The notes: generated by a model not told the origin, from the sequence alone. 64,000 bases of DNA from Pseudomonas sp. DTU_2021_1001937_2_SI_NGA_ILE_001 (GCF_032463525.1 NZ_CP135971.1:2914001-2978000), one strand, 5' to 3'. Positions 28,650 through 37,859 are shown, counted from the first letter of the stretch. A program made the numbers and translations.

Positions 28650-28665
28650 AGCACAGGGCATGCCA
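28650..28665 (-). promoter_or_regulatory. Sigma-54 (RpoN) promoter of pilA
   Basis: On the minus strand TGGCATGCCCTGTGCT matches TGGCACGnnnnTTGCW at all but two conserved bases. The essential GG (-24) and GC (-12) are exactly spaced. Transcription would start near 28638, leaving a leader of about 35 nt before the pilA ATG. Confidence 0.75.
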
Positions 28666-28827
28666 AGGTGACATCCGTCACATCTGCGTGTCGAAACCCG
28701 CTCTAGACTGGCGCTGCCGCATCAACATTCCGCACAAACTGACATTTTTTGTCACTCATGGCGTCGTCATTTGGCAGCGTCGCTCGACTGCGTTATAACC
28801 CTCCCACTGTCTGTGTCTGGTGGTTCT

Positions 28828-30525
28828 ATGTCCGATGTCGTTCTCAGCGGTCTGGCCAAGCAATTGGTCGCGTCCGAGCTTCTTAGCGAAAAAGCCGCGC
28901 AACAGGCCACCCAGCAGGCACGCCGCGACAAGGTTTCTCTGGTCAGCTACCTGGTGCAGCACAAGCTGGTCGGCAGCCGGGTGTTGGCCGAAGTGGCTGC
29001 CGAGCAGTTCGGCATGCCGTTCATGGACCTCAACAGCCTGGACAAGGACAGCCAGCCCAAGAGCCTGGTCAGCGAGAAGCTGGTGCGCCAGCACCATGCC
29101 CTGCCGCTGTGGCGGCGTGGCAACAAGCTGTTCATCGGCGTCTCCGACCCGTCAAACCACCAGGCGGTCACCGATATCCAGTTCAGCACTGGCCTGAACA
29201 CCGAGGCCATCCTGGTCGAGGACGACAAGCTCAGCGACGCCATCGAGCGCTTCTTCGACAGCGGCGCCGCCCTGGGCGACATGGGCGACGTCGACCTCAA
29301 CCTCGACCTGGAACCCAGCGATAACCTAAAGGAAACCGCCCTCAGCGCCGAAACCGACGCCGAAGACGCGCCGGTGGTGCGCTTCGTCAACAAGATGCTA
29401 CTGGATGCCATCCGCCTCGGCTCATCGGACCTGCACTTCGAGCCCTATGAAAAGACCTACCGCGTGCGCTTTCGCACCGACGGCATCCTGCACGAGGCGG
29501 CGCGTCCGCCCATCCAGCTGGCCGGGCGTATTGCCGCGCGCCTGAAGGTCATGGCCAGCCTGGACATCTCCGAGCGCCGCAAGCCGCAGGACGGCCGGGT
29601 CAAGCTGCGCATTTCCAAGAGCAAGGCCATCGACTTCCGGATGAACACCCTGCCGACCCTGTGGGGCGAGAAGATCGTGATGCGGATCCTCGACTCGGCC
29701 AGCGCGCAGATGGGCATCGACGCCCTGGGCTACGAGCCGGAACAGAAGGCCCTGTACCTGGAGGCGCTCAAGCAGCCGCAAGGCATGATTCTGGTCACCG
29801 GCCCCACCGGCTCGGGCAAGACGGTGTCGCTGTACACCGGGCTGAACATCCTCAACACCGTGGGCATCAACATTTCCACCGCCGAAGACCCGGTGGAGAT
29901 CAACCTCGAAGGCATCAACCAGGTCAATGTCAACGCCCGCTACGGCATGGACTTCGCCCAGGCCCTGCGCGCCTTCTTGCGTCAGGACCCGGACGTGATC
30001 ATGGTCGGCGAGATCCGCGACCTGGAAACCGCCGAGATCGCCATCAAGGCCTCGCAGACCGGCCACCTGGTGCTCTCCACCCTGCACACCAACAGCGCCG
30101 CGGAAACCCTGACCCGCCTGCACCACATGGGCGTGGCGGCGTTCAACATCGCGACCTCGATCCACCTGATCATCGCCCAGCGCCTGGCGCGCAAGCTGTG
30201 CCCGCACTGCAAGAAGGCCGTGGATGTGCCCCACGACACGCTACTCAAGGAAGGTTTCAGCGAAGCGCAGCTCGGCACCTTCACCCTCTATGCACCGGTG
30301 GGTTGCGACCACTGCAATGGCGGCTACCGTGGCCGCGTGGGCATCTACGAGGTGGTGAAAAAGACCCCGCAACTGGAAAAGATCATCATGGAAGAAGGCA
30401 ACGCCCTGGAGATTTCCGCGCAGATGCGCCGTGACGGCTTCAATGACCTGCGCACCTCCGGCCTGCACAAGGTCATGCAGGGCGTCACCAGCCTGGAAGA
30501 AATCAACCGGGTCACCAAGGACTGA
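28828..30525 (+). CDS. pilB: Type IV pilus assembly ATPase PilB
   Basis: A 565-residue extension motor (PilB/GspE family). The N-terminal domain (about 1-145) resembles the GspE N-domain. The C-terminal ATPase has Walker A GPTGSGKTVSLYTG (about 326), Asp and His boxes (AEDPVEINLEGINQV, TGHLVLSTLHTNSA), Walker B DVIMVGEIRDLETAE, and the zinc tetracysteine CPHC...CDHC (about 455-498). It powers pilin insertion through PilC. ATG 28828 matches the family start. pilC begins 2 bp after its stop, so pilB-pilC-pilD-coaE-yacG reads as one operon. Confidence 0.93.
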   Translation: MSDVVLSGLAKQLVASELLSEKAAQQATQQARRDKVSLVSYLVQHKLVGSRVLAEVAAEQFGMPFMDLNSLDKDSQPKSLVSEKLVRQHHALPLWRRGNKLFIGVSDPSNHQAVTDIQFSTGLNTEAILVEDDKLSDAIERFFDSGAALGDMGDVDLNLDLEPSDNLKETALSAETDAEDAPVVRFVNKMLLDAIRLGSSDLHFEPYEKTYRVRFRTDGILHEAARPPIQLAGRIAARLKVMASLDISERRKPQDGRVKLRISKSKAIDFRMNTLPTLWGEKIVMRILDSASAQMGIDALGYEPEQKALYLEALKQPQGMILVTGPTGSGKTVSLYTGLNILNTVGINISTAEDPVEINLEGINQVNVNARYGMDFAQALRAFLRQDPDVIMVGEIRDLETAEIAIKASQTGHLVLSTLHTNSAAETLTRLHHMGVAAFNIATSIHLIIAQRLARKLCPHCKKAVDVPHDTLLKEGFSEAQLGTFTLYAPVGCDHCNGGYRGRVGIYEVVKKTPQLEKIIMEEGNALEISAQMRRDGFNDLRTSGLHKVMQGVTSLEEINRVTKD

Positions 30526-30527
30526 AC

Positions 30528-31745
30528 ATGGCCAAGCAAGCCAAAATCGTCACCTTCACCTGGGAAGGCAGCGACCGCAAGGGCAACAAGGTCAGCGGCG
30601 AGCTGGAAGGCCACAACCTGGCGCTGGTCAAGGCGCTGCTGCGCAAGCAGGGCATCAACCCTACCAAGGTGCGCAAGAAGAGCACCTCGTTGTTCGGCGG
30701 CCGCGGCAAGAAAATCAAACCGCTGGACATCGCCTTCTTCTCACGGCAGATGGCGACCATGATGAAAGCCGGCGTGCCGCTGCTGCAGGCCTTCGACATC
30801 ATTGCCGAAGGCGCGGAAAAACCGGCCATGCGCAGCCTGGTCGAAGCCCTGAAGCAGGACGTCGCCGCCGGTAACAGCTTCGCCACCGCCCTGCGGCGCA
30901 AACCGCAGTACTTCGATGACCTGTACTGCAACCTGGTGGACGCCGGCGAACAGGCCGGTGCGCTGGAAAGCCTGCTCGACCGGGTCGCCACTTACAAGGA
31001 AAAGACCGAGGCGCTCAAGGCCAAGATCAAGAAGGCCATGACCTACCCGGCAGCGGTGATGGTGGTGGCGTTCATTGTCTCGGCAATTCTGCTGCTCAAA
31101 GTGGTGCCGCAGTTCCAGTCGGTGTTCCAGGGCTTCGGCGCCGAGCTGCCGGCGTTCACCCTGATGGTCATCGGCCTGTCCGAGATCGTCCAGGAATGGT
31201 GGCTGATCATCCTCATCGGGCTGGTTCTTGGCATCGTACTGTTCCGCCGCGGCTACAAGCAGTCGCAGGCCTTTCGCGACCGTATCGATCGCGGGCTGCT
31301 CAAGGTGCCGCTGATCGGTCCATTGATCTTCAAGTCCTCGGTGGCGCGCTATGCGCGCACCCTGGCCACCACCTTTGCGGCCGGCGTGCCGCTGGTGGAG
31401 GCGCTGGACTCGGTGGCCGGCGCCACCGGCAACGTGGTGTTTCGCAATGCGGTGAACAAGATCAAGCAGGACGTCGCCACCGGCATGCAGCTGAATTTCT
31501 CGATGCGCACGGTCAATGTGTTCCCCAGCCTGGCCATTCAGATGACCGCCATCGGCGAAGAGTCCGGCGCGCTGGACACCATGCTCGACAAGGTCGCCAC
31601 CTACTACGAAGACGAGGTCGACAACATGGTCAACAGCCTCACCACACTGATGGAGCCGATGATCATGGCGGTGCTCGGGGTCATCGTCGGCGGCCTGGTG
31701 ATCGCCATGTACCTGCCGATCTTCAAGCTGGGGGCCGCTGTCTGA
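30528..31745 (+). CDS. pilC: Type IV pilus inner-membrane platform protein PilC
   Basis: A 405-residue GspF-family protein. Two repeated cytoplasmic helical domains (first with FFSRQMATMMKAGVPLLQAFDI, second with RYARTLATTFAAGVPLVEALD) are separated by membrane spans near residues 175-230, and a last span (MIMAVLGVIVGGLVIAMYLPI) ends the protein. It anchors the pilus machine and transmits PilB force. Start and stop lie 2 and 1 bp from pilB and pilD, a tightly packed operon. Confidence 0.93.
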   Translation: MAKQAKIVTFTWEGSDRKGNKVSGELEGHNLALVKALLRKQGINPTKVRKKSTSLFGGRGKKIKPLDIAFFSRQMATMMKAGVPLLQAFDIIAEGAEKPAMRSLVEALKQDVAAGNSFATALRRKPQYFDDLYCNLVDAGEQAGALESLLDRVATYKEKTEALKAKIKKAMTYPAAVMVVAFIVSAILLLKVVPQFQSVFQGFGAELPAFTLMVIGLSEIVQEWWLIILIGLVLGIVLFRRGYKQSQAFRDRIDRGLLKVPLIGPLIFKSSVARYARTLATTFAAGVPLVEALDSVAGATGNVVFRNAVNKIKQDVATGMQLNFSMRTVNVFPSLAIQMTAIGEESGALDTMLDKVATYYEDEVDNMVNSLTTLMEPMIMAVLGVIVGGLVIAMYLPIFKLGAAV

Positions 31746-31746
31746 C

Positions 31747-32619
31747 ATGCTCCTGGTCGATTTCTTCGCCGCCTCGCCGGCGGCCTTCGTCGTCTTTGCC
31801 CTGATTCTTGGCCTGCTGGTCGGCAGCTTCCTCAACGTGGTGGTGCATCGCCTGCCACAGATGATGCAGCGCGACTGGCAGGTTCAGGCCCGTGAAGTGC
31901 TGGAGTTGCCGGCCGAACCCGCCACGCCGCGCTATGACCTGATCCTCCCGCACTCCCACTGCCCGCACTGCCAGCACCGCATTCGCGCCTGGGAGAACCT
32001 GCCGGTGCTCAGCTGGCTGCTGCTGCGGGGCCGCTGCTCGGCGTGCCGGGCACCGATCAGCAAACGCTACCCTCTGGTGGAGCTGGCCTGCGGGCTGCTG
32101 TCAGGGTTGATCGCCTGGCATTTCGGCTTCGGTTGGCAGGCCGCCGCCCTGCTGCCGCTGACCTGGGGCCTGCTGGCCATTAGCCTGATCGATGCCGATC
32201 ACCAGTTGCTGCCCGATGCCCTGGTATTGCCCCTGCTGTGGCTGGGCCTGATCGTCAACAGCTTCGCACTGTTCACTTCGCTCAGCGACGCGCTGTGGGG
32301 CGCGGTGTTCGGCTACCTGGCGCTGTGGAGCGTGTTCTGGCTGTTCAAGCTGCTCACCGGCAAGGAAGGCATGGGCTATGGCGACTTCAAGCTGCTGGCC
32401 ATGCTCGGCGCCTGGGGCGGCTGGCAGATCCTGCCACTGACCATCCTGCTGTCGTCACTGGTCGGCGCCGTGCTGGGGGTGATCCTCATGCGTTTGCGCC
32501 GCCATGAAGCCGGCCAACCCATGCCCTTCGGTCCCTATCTGGCCATTGCGGGGTGGATCGCCTTGCTGTGGGGTGGTCAAATAACCGACTCCTATCTGCA
32601 ATTTGCCGGTTTCAAATGA
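31747..32619 (+). CDS. pilD: Prepilin peptidase/N-methyltransferase PilD
   Basis: A 290-residue inner-membrane aspartyl protease. It cleaves prepilin leaders and methylates the new N-terminal Phe. Seen here: the tetracysteine motif CPHC...CSAC (about 76-100), the first catalytic Asp in [11 protein letters not shown], the second in [10 protein letters not shown] (GxGD), and seven to eight spans. Substrates encoded nearby include PilA, PilE, PilV, PilW, PilX, FimT and FimU. Its last four bases overlap the coaE start (ATGA). Confidence 0.93.
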   Translation: MLLVDFFAASPAAFVVFALILGLLVGSFLNVVVHRLPQMMQRDWQVQAREVLELPAEPATPRYDLILPHSHCPHCQHRIRAWENLPVLSWLLLRGRCSACRAPISKRYPLVELACGLLSGLIAWHFGFGWQAAALLPLTWGLLAISLIDADHQLLPDALVLPLLWLGLIVNSFALFTSLSDALWGAVFGYLALWSVFWLFKLLTGKEGMGYGDFKLLAMLGAWGGWQILPLTILLSSLVGAVLGVILMRLRRHEAGQPMPFGPYLAIAGWIALLWGGQITDSYLQFAGFK

Positions 32620-33236
32620 CCCACCCCGTTCCAAAACCCTGGATTCTCGGCCTGACCGGCGGCATCGGCAGCGGCAAGAGCGCGGCGGCGCAGTGTTTCA
32701 TCGACCTGGGCATCCATGCCGTGGATGCCGACCATGCGGCGCGCTGGGTGGTCGAGCCGGGCCGCCCGGCGCTGGCCAGCATCGTCGAGCACTTCGGCCC
32801 CGGCGTACTGCAGGCCAGCGGTGAACTCGACCGTGCGGCGCTGCGTCAGCTGATTTTCAGCAACCCCGAGCAACGCCGCTGGCTGGAAGCCCTGCTGCAC
32901 CCACTGGTGCGCGAAGAGATCGCCGCCAGCCTGAGCCGTGCCACCTCGCCCTATGCCATTCTGGTCTCGCCGCTGCTGATCGAGTCCGGCCAGTACCGGA
33001 CCACCCAGCGCGTGCTGGTGATCGACGTACCGTCCGAGCTGCAGATCGCCCGCACCATGCAGCGCGACAACACCAGCCAGGCTCAGGTCGAGGCCATCCT
33101 CCAGGCCCAGGCACAGCGTGAAGAACGCCTGCGCCACGCCGACGATGTGCTGGTCAACGACCGCGACCCGGCCTGGCTGAAAAGCGAGGTCGAGCGCCTG
33201 CACCACTTTTATCTGACCCTGACAGGAGGCCACTGA
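32616..33236 (+). CDS. coaE: Dephospho-CoA kinase
   Basis: A 206-residue P-loop kinase catalysing the last step of coenzyme A synthesis. P-loop GGIGSGKS lies at residues 15-22, the dephospho-CoA contact [10 protein letters not shown] near 38-47, then the lid and nucleotide-binding region with conserved RxxQR-like arginines. The start overlaps pilD by 4 bp and the stop overlaps yacG by 1 bp, so it is translated with the pilus operon despite an unrelated function. This pilD-coaE-yacG order is standard in Pseudomonas. Confidence 0.93.
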   Translation: MTHPVPKPWILGLTGGIGSGKSAAAQCFIDLGIHAVDADHAARWVVEPGRPALASIVEHFGPGVLQASGELDRAALRQLIFSNPEQRRWLEALLHPLVREEIAASLSRATSPYAILVSPLLIESGQYRTTQRVLVIDVPSELQIARTMQRDNTSQAQVEAILQAQAQREERLRHADDVLVNDRDPAWLKSEVERLHHFYLTLTGGH

Positions 33237-33445
33237 TGAGCCAACCTACCACCGTCCAGTGCCCGACCTGCGGCGCCCCCGTGGAATGGAGCGCCGCCAG
33301 CCCGGCCCGTCCATTCTGCTCCGACCGCTGCAAATTGATCGACCTTGGCGCCTGGGCCGCCGAGGAGCATGCCATTCCTGTGGCCCCGGATGCCGAAGAC
33401 GAGCTGTTCTCCGGCGACCTGGAACGCCCGCACCGCGAGCACTAA
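33236..33445 (+). CDS. yacG: DNA gyrase inhibitor YacG
   Basis: A 69-residue zinc-finger protein. Four cysteines (CPTC at about 9-12 and CSDRC at about 28-32) bind one zinc, followed by IDLGAWA and an acidic C-terminus. In E. coli YacG binds GyrB and inhibits DNA gyrase. The ATG overlaps the coaE stop (TGATG). It is the last gene of the pilBCD-coaE-yacG run and is followed by a REP doublet. Confidence 0.88.
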   Translation: MSQPTTVQCPTCGAPVEWSAASPARPFCSDRCKLIDLGAWAAEEHAIPVAPDAEDELFSGDLERPHREH

Positions 33446-33450
33446 GCCCT

Positions 33451-33539
33451 GTAGGAGCGGCTTCAGCCGCGAATAGGCCGTATTTTCGCCGCAGATGCAG
33501 TCATTTTCCTGGCGCTTTCGCGGCTGAAGCCGCTCCTAG
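33451..33539. repeat. REP doublet with conserved spacer
   Basis: GTAGGAGCGGCTTCAGCCGCG and CGCGGCTGAAGCCGCTCCTA flank a spacer with GCAGATGCAG and TTTTCCTGGCGC. It sits between the convergent ends of yacG and the next gene. Confidence 0.85.
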
Positions 33540-33562
33540 CAGTCATCACCTGCCTTTCGAGA

Positions 33563-34021
33563 TTACTTCTCCAGCGCAGCGCGCAGCGCCTGGGCATCGC
33601 CGAACTGCTGCTGGCTGACCACCTTGCCGTCACGCAATTGCAGCCACAGCACCTTATCTTCATCGCCGGCATAGCGCGGCACGATGCGCGAGTCGCGGTC
33701 GAGCATCACCCGGTAGCTGTAGTCGCGCATCTTGGGAATGGCGAACATCTTGGCGATGACGGCGGGCATCTTCTGGATATCGGCGACGAACACCGTGTGG
33801 CGTGCCTCCAGGTAGCCCTTGGGCTTGCCTTCCATCGCCGTCTTGACCAGCTTGGCGGCATCCATGCTGCGCGCCACCAGCAATACCTGGGCCTGGTCGT
33901 TGAGGGTGTAGGGCTGGTCGTACTGATCGAGCAGGGTCCAGGGTTCCAGGCGCGCGCCATTTTCGACGGCCTGGGCGGCCAGGGGCAGCAGCGCCAACAG
34001 CAGGATGGGCAGGAATTTCAA
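33563..34021 (-). CDS. Exported protein, possibly thioredoxin-fold without CxxC
   Basis: A 152-residue protein beginning with a signal peptide (KFLPILLLALLPLAAQA). The mature part has WTLLDQYDQPYTL, a run reminiscent of AhpC/thioredoxin-like folds, then VLLVARSMDAAKLVKT and a DRDSRIVPRYAG segment, but no CxxC redox pair. I chose TTG 34021, preceded by GAGGA, because it begins the signal peptide directly; the upstream ATG adds 33 residues of doubtful sequence. Likely periplasmic; function unknown. Confidence 0.65.
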   Translation of the reverse strand: MKFLPILLLALLPLAAQAVENGARLEPWTLLDQYDQPYTLNDQAQVLLVARSMDAAKLVKTAMEGKPKGYLEARHTVFVADIQKMPAVIAKMFAIPKMRDYSYRVMLDRDSRIVPRYAGDEDKVLWLQLRDGKVVSQQQFGDAQALRAALEK

Positions 34022-34145
34022 GGCGTTGTCCTCGGGGGAATGAATGACGGCGATTGTATGCCTGGGTAGCGCATGGCAGGCTACAGCCATGTCGGGGTGC
34101 TTCACCACTGGCATTTTCACTTTCAGCGACTGCGATGCGACGGCT

Positions 34146-34775
34146 ATGGATGATTCCGATTACCTGCGCCTGCTGACGATCCAGGCCGAACAAGCCAATG
34201 CGTTCCTGTCCAACGCGCGTAAATGGGAGCGTGAGCGCTGGGTGTGCCAGCGCCTGTTGCAGGGCCTGAACATTCCGTACCGTCATGAGGACTTCCTGCC
34301 CGCCAACCAGGAGCCGCCCGACGTGCTGTTCCAGGATGCGCGCTTCGAGGTGTTCTTCGTGCTCGACGAGGGTCGGCGCCTGAATGACGAGTGGCGCGAA
34401 GAGCTGCAACGGCGGCGCAACGCGTTCTCGCTGAGCCAGCTGGTGCGCCGCGAAGCCAAGCCCAAGCGCGTGCCCGCCCCTGCCCTGCTCAAGCGCCTGG
34501 CGCCGACCCTGAGCAAGAAGGCCAGCAACTACCGCGAGCGCGGCCTGGACCTGGGCGACCTGGACATCATCGCCTTCGCCAGCCTCAAGCGCGAGGCGCT
34601 GGACCTCAACAGCCACTTTCCTCCGCCCACCGAATACCTGCGCCAGGGCTGGCGCTCGCTGTCGTTGGTCGGCCCCAACTTCGCACGAGTGCTGTTCGCC
34701 CACCCCGGTGCGCCGGACTTCCTGCGCACCAACCTGGGCCGCACCGTGCTGTTCGATGTAGGTATCAGCCTGTGA
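34146..34775 (+). CDS. DUF1780 family protein (putative endonuclease fold)
   Basis: A 209-residue cytoplasmic protein rich in charged residues, beginning MDDSDYLRLLTIQAEQANAF. It has ERERWVCQRLLQGL, a PPDVLFQDARFEVFFVLDEGRR stretch that could form a nuclease-like core (D...E..), and a C-terminal GWRSLSLVGPNFARVLFAH. The family is found mostly in Pseudomonas and relatives and has no proven activity. The start follows the family; upstream in-frame sequence overlaps the leader of the divergent gene. The stop overlaps the MOSC gene by 1 bp. Confidence 0.65.
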   Translation: MDDSDYLRLLTIQAEQANAFLSNARKWERERWVCQRLLQGLNIPYRHEDFLPANQEPPDVLFQDARFEVFFVLDEGRRLNDEWREELQRRRNAFSLSQLVRREAKPKRVPAPALLKRLAPTLSKKASNYRERGLDLGDLDIIAFASLKREALDLNSHFPPPTEYLRQGWRSLSLVGPNFARVLFAHPGAPDFLRTNLGRTVLFDVGISL

Positions 34776-35281
34776 TGAGTCCCTTGCAACAACTGCTCGC
34801 CGATGTCCCGCAGCAGGGCCAGGTGCGCTGGATCGGCGTGCGTCCGCAGTCCCGCGCGCCGATGCTGGCGCTGGACGCCGTCGAGGCGCGCCGCGAGGCC
34901 GGCCTGACCGGCGACCACGCCCGCCCCGGCCCGCGCAATGCGCGGCAGGTGACACTCATGCAGTGGGAGCATCTGGCAGTGATCAACGCGCTGCTCGGCC
35001 GTACGCCGGAAAACCCGGTGCTGCCCGGCGACCTGCGCCGCAATCTGGTGGTCAGCGGCATCAACCTGTTCAGCCTCAAGGGCCGGCGCTTTCGCATTGG
35101 CCAGGCGATTCTGGAAACCACCGGCTGGTGCCAGCCGTGCGCACGCCTGGAGCAGAATCTGGGGCGTGGCACCTTCCAGGCGGTACGTGGGCATGGCGGA
35201 ATCACCGCGCGAGTGATACAAAGCGGAATCATTCGCTTACACGACAGCCTGCAGGTCGAAGCCCTGCCTGAGGTGCTGTAG
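34775..35281 (+). CDS. MOSC-domain protein
   Basis: A 168-residue protein with a MOSC (molybdenum cofactor sulfurase C-terminal) domain. The conserved cysteine lies in TTGWCQPCARLEQ, with GDLRRNLVVSGINLFSLKG before it and GHGGITARVI after. MOSC proteins carry sulfur or molybdenum-cofactor-linked chemistry; relatives include YiiM and mARC C-domains. The ATG overlaps the DUF1780 stop (TGATG), so the two are coexpressed. The substrate is not evident. Confidence 0.8.
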   Translation: MSPLQQLLADVPQQGQVRWIGVRPQSRAPMLALDAVEARREAGLTGDHARPGPRNARQVTLMQWEHLAVINALLGRTPENPVLPGDLRRNLVVSGINLFSLKGRRFRIGQAILETTGWCQPCARLEQNLGRGTFQAVRGHGGITARVIQSGIIRLHDSLQVEALPEVL

Positions 35282-35304
35282 CCCGGTCGCCCGCCGAGGC
35301 GTCC

Positions 35305-35481
35305 ATGAACCACAGTCCATTTGAACAGTCTGAATTGTCCAGCCAGGTCGCCCGCCTCCCGAATCCGGTCGAGCTCCCGCAAGAAAGCGGGACAGTGTCC
35401 TGGCACCCCGAATTTACCGGCTGGCCGGTCTGCTGCTTTGAGCTGCCTGGCGCTCGCGCAGACCACCCGAGATTTCCTTGA
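35305..35481 (+). CDS. Possible 58-residue small protein
   Basis: An open frame from ATG 35305 to TGA 35481 in the 217-bp gap before ndh. It begins MNHSPFEQSELSSQ and has a Trp/Cys-containing middle (SWHPEFTGWPVCCFEL). A GAGG stands five bases before the ATG. Third-position GC is lower than in neighbouring genes, so coding is uncertain; it may instead be the ndh leader. I do not recognise a family. Confidence 0.3.
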   Translation: MNHSPFEQSELSSQVARLPNPVELPQESGTVSWHPEFTGWPVCCFELPGARADHPRFP

Positions 35482-35498
35482 CCTTATGAGTAACTTCC

Positions 35499-36797
35499 AT
35501 GACACATCGCATTGTTATCGTCGGCGGCGGCGCTGGCGGTCTCGAACTGGCTACCCGCCTGGGCAAGACCCTGGGCAAGAAAGGCACGGCCAGTGTCACG
35601 CTGGTGGACGCCAACCTCACCCACATCTGGAAACCGCTGCTGCACGAAGTGGCCGCCGGCTCGCTGAACTCCTACGAGGACGAGCTGAACTACGTGGCGC
35701 AGGCCAAGTGGAACCACTTCCAGTTCCAGCTGGGGCGCATGACCGGCCTGGACCGTGCCAACCGGCGCATCCACCTGGCCGCCACCCAAGGTGAACAGGG
35801 CGAGGAGCTGGTTCCGGCACGCAGCCTGGAATACGACACCCTGGTGCTTTCGGTGGGCAGCACCACCAACGACTTCGGCACCCAGGGCGCGGCCGAGCAC
35901 TGCCTGTTCCTCGACTCGCGCAAGCAGGCCGAGCGCTTCCACCAGCAATTGCTCAACCTGTACCTGCGCGCCCATGCCGGCCAGGCCGGGCGCACCGAGG
36001 AAATCAGCGTGGCCATCGTCGGCGCCGGTGCCACAGGCGTAGAGCTGGCTGCCGAACTGCACAACGCCGCGCACGAGCTGGCAGCCTATGGCCTGGGGCA
36101 GATCAAGCCGGAGAACCTGCGCATCACCGTGATCGAGGCCGGCCCGCGCGTACTGCCGGCGCTGCCCGAGCGCATCGGTTCACCGGTGCACAAGACCCTG
36201 GAAAAACTCGGCGTCACGGTACTGACCAACGCGGCCGTCAGCGAAGTGAATGCAGACGGCCTGGTCACCAACAACGGCCAGGTCATTCCGGCCGTGCTCA
36301 AGGTCTGGGCCGCCGGCATCCGCGCCCCGGCGTTCCTGCAGGACATCGACGGGCTGGAAACCAACCGCATCAACCAGCTGCAGGTGCTGTCGACCCTGCA
36401 GACCACCCGCGACGAAAACATCTTCGCCTTCGGCGACTGCGCCGCCTGCCCGCAGAAAGGCAGCGACCGCAATGTGCCGCCGCGTGCCCAGGCCGCGCAC
36501 CAGCAGGCCTCGCTGCTGGTCAAATCGCTGCGCCTGCGCATCGAAGGCAAGCCGCTGCCGGAGTACACCTACAAGGACTACGGCTCGCTGATCTCGCTGT
36601 CGCGCTTCTCGGCGGTGGGCAATCTGATGGGCAACCTGACCGGCAGCGTCATGCTTGAAGGCTGGCTGGCGCGGATGTTCTACATTTCCTTGTACCGCAT
36701 GCACCAGATGGCCCTGTACGGGCCATTCCGCACGCTGATGCTGATGCTCGGCAGCCGCCTCGGCAAAGGCACCGAACCGCGCATGAAGCTGCACTGA
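35499..36797 (+). CDS. ndh: Type II NADH dehydrogenase
   Basis: A 432-residue flavoprotein that passes electrons from NADH to quinone at the inner membrane without pumping protons. The FAD-binding VIVGGGAGGLELA starts at residue 6, the NADH-binding VAIVGAGATGVELAAEL is near 170-186, FGDCAACP binds FAD, and a C-terminal amphipathic/hydrophobic region mediates membrane attachment. ATG 35499 gives the expected N-terminus. It is likely monocistronic and is followed by a degenerate REP. Confidence 0.9.
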   Translation: MTHRIVIVGGGAGGLELATRLGKTLGKKGTASVTLVDANLTHIWKPLLHEVAAGSLNSYEDELNYVAQAKWNHFQFQLGRMTGLDRANRRIHLAATQGEQGEELVPARSLEYDTLVLSVGSTTNDFGTQGAAEHCLFLDSRKQAERFHQQLLNLYLRAHAGQAGRTEEISVAIVGAGATGVELAAELHNAAHELAAYGLGQIKPENLRITVIEAGPRVLPALPERIGSPVHKTLEKLGVTVLTNAAVSEVNADGLVTNNGQVIPAVLKVWAAGIRAPAFLQDIDGLETNRINQLQVLSTLQTTRDENIFAFGDCAACPQKGSDRNVPPRAQAAHQQASLLVKSLRLRIEGKPLPEYTYKDYGSLISLSRFSAVGNLMGNLTGSVMLEGWLARMFYISLYRMHQMALYGPFRTLMLMLGSRLGKGTEPRMKLH

Positions 36798-36813
36798 TCT
36801 GCCCGCCTGCCAT

Positions 36814-36866
36814 GGGGCGGCTTGAGCCGAGAAGACTCTACGTGCTTCGCGGCTCAAGCCTAGCCC
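36814..36866. repeat. Degenerate REP palindrome
   Basis: GGGGCGGCTTGAGCCGAGAAG and CTTCGCGGCTCAAGCCTAGCCC oppose each other between ndh and the SDR gene. Arms are imperfect. Confidence 0.6.
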
Positions 36867-36954
36867 ACAGAAATTTCTTGAATCAAAGCCTTCCGCCATC
36901 AGTCACACCTTCAGACGGCCTGCAAACCGGCATGCCCATCGAATGAGGTGTTGT

Positions 36955-37752
36955 ATGGATTTAGCAATCAAGGGGCGGGTTGCGCTGATCAGCGGCGCAA
37001 GCGGTGGTATCGGCCTGGCGACGGCGCGGCTGCTGGGCGAAGAAGGCGTGCACCTGGTGCTCACCGACATGAAGCAGGAGACGCTGGAGAAAGCCTGCGC
37101 CGGCCTGCCAGGCGAGCCCCTGCTGGTGGCGGCGGACATGACCGACCAGAAGCAGGTAGAAGCGTTGGTCGAGAAAGCGCAGGCGCGTTTCGGCCAGGTG
37201 GATATCGTGGTGCATACCGCCGGGGTCACCGGTGCCAAGGGCGACCCGCTGGAGCTGTCCGACGAAGACTACCAGCACGCCTGGGAAACCGATTTCTTTT
37301 CCGCCGTGCGTATCGCCCGCGCCACCCTGCCGAAGATGCGCAGCCGCCACTGGGGCCGCTTCGTGTGCATCACCTCGGAGAACGCCGTACAGCCCTATTG
37401 GGAAGAAGCGGTGTACAACACCGCCAAGGCTGCTTTGGCGGCTTTCATGAAGAACCTTTCTTACAAGGAAGCCGCTCACGGCGTGCTGTGCAATACCGTA
37501 GCCCCGGCGTTCATCGAGACCGGCATGACCGACGGCATGATGGAACAGCGCGCCGAGGAAATGGGCGTGTCGTTCGATGAGGCGGTGGAAAGCTTTCTGG
37601 AACAAGAGCGGCCTGGCATCGTACAGAAGCGTCGTGGGCAACCCGAGGAAGTGGCAGCAGCCATCGCCTGGCTGGTGTCCGACCGCGCGACCTTCGTCAA
37701 TGGCAGCAACCTGCGGGTCGATGGCGGCTCGGTGCAGGCCGTGCAGAACTGA
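36955..37752 (+). CDS. Short-chain dehydrogenase/reductase
   Basis: A 265-residue NAD(P)-dependent oxidoreductase. It has the cofactor loop SGASGGIGLAT (about 13-23), ADMTD, HTAGVTG (usually NAG), the catalytic Ser in CITSENA and YNTAK (Tyr and Lys). Asp after the second strand (VLTDMK) favours NAD over NADP. The C-terminal FVNGSNLRVDGGSVQ is typical of classical SDRs. ATG 36955 follows GAGGTG. The substrate is unknown. A bidirectional terminator follows. Confidence 0.82.
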   Translation: MDLAIKGRVALISGASGGIGLATARLLGEEGVHLVLTDMKQETLEKACAGLPGEPLLVAADMTDQKQVEALVEKAQARFGQVDIVVHTAGVTGAKGDPLELSDEDYQHAWETDFFSAVRIARATLPKMRSRHWGRFVCITSENAVQPYWEEAVYNTAKAALAAFMKNLSYKEAAHGVLCNTVAPAFIETGMTDGMMEQRAEEMGVSFDEAVESFLEQERPGIVQKRRGQPEEVAAAIAWLVSDRATFVNGSNLRVDGGSVQAVQN

Positions 37753-37770
37753 GCCCAGACACCCAAACGA

Positions 37771-37799
37771 AAAAAGGCGTCCCGAAGGACGCCTTTTTT
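37771..37799. terminator. Bidirectional intrinsic terminator
   Basis: GGCGTCC/GGACGCC stem with a CGAA tetraloop, flanked by A6 on the left and T6 on the right. It can end the SDR transcript on the plus strand and the tRNA operon on the minus strand, which converge here. Confidence 0.9.
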
Positions 37800-37859
37800 C
37801 CGGTTCAGCGCAACTGGCTCTGAACCTGTATTTTCGCCCCGGCTGATGCCGAGTGAAAA

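Noticed and set aside
33236..33445. Whether yacG and coaE belong functionally to the pilus system
   Set aside because: They overlap the pil operon but have well-known unrelated roles; the linkage is common in Pseudomonas and does not imply a pilus function.
35321..35794. A 157-codon frame overlapping the start of ndh
   Set aside because: Most of it is out of frame within ndh and it has composition typical of a shadow; the 58-codon frame at 35305 is the better candidate.
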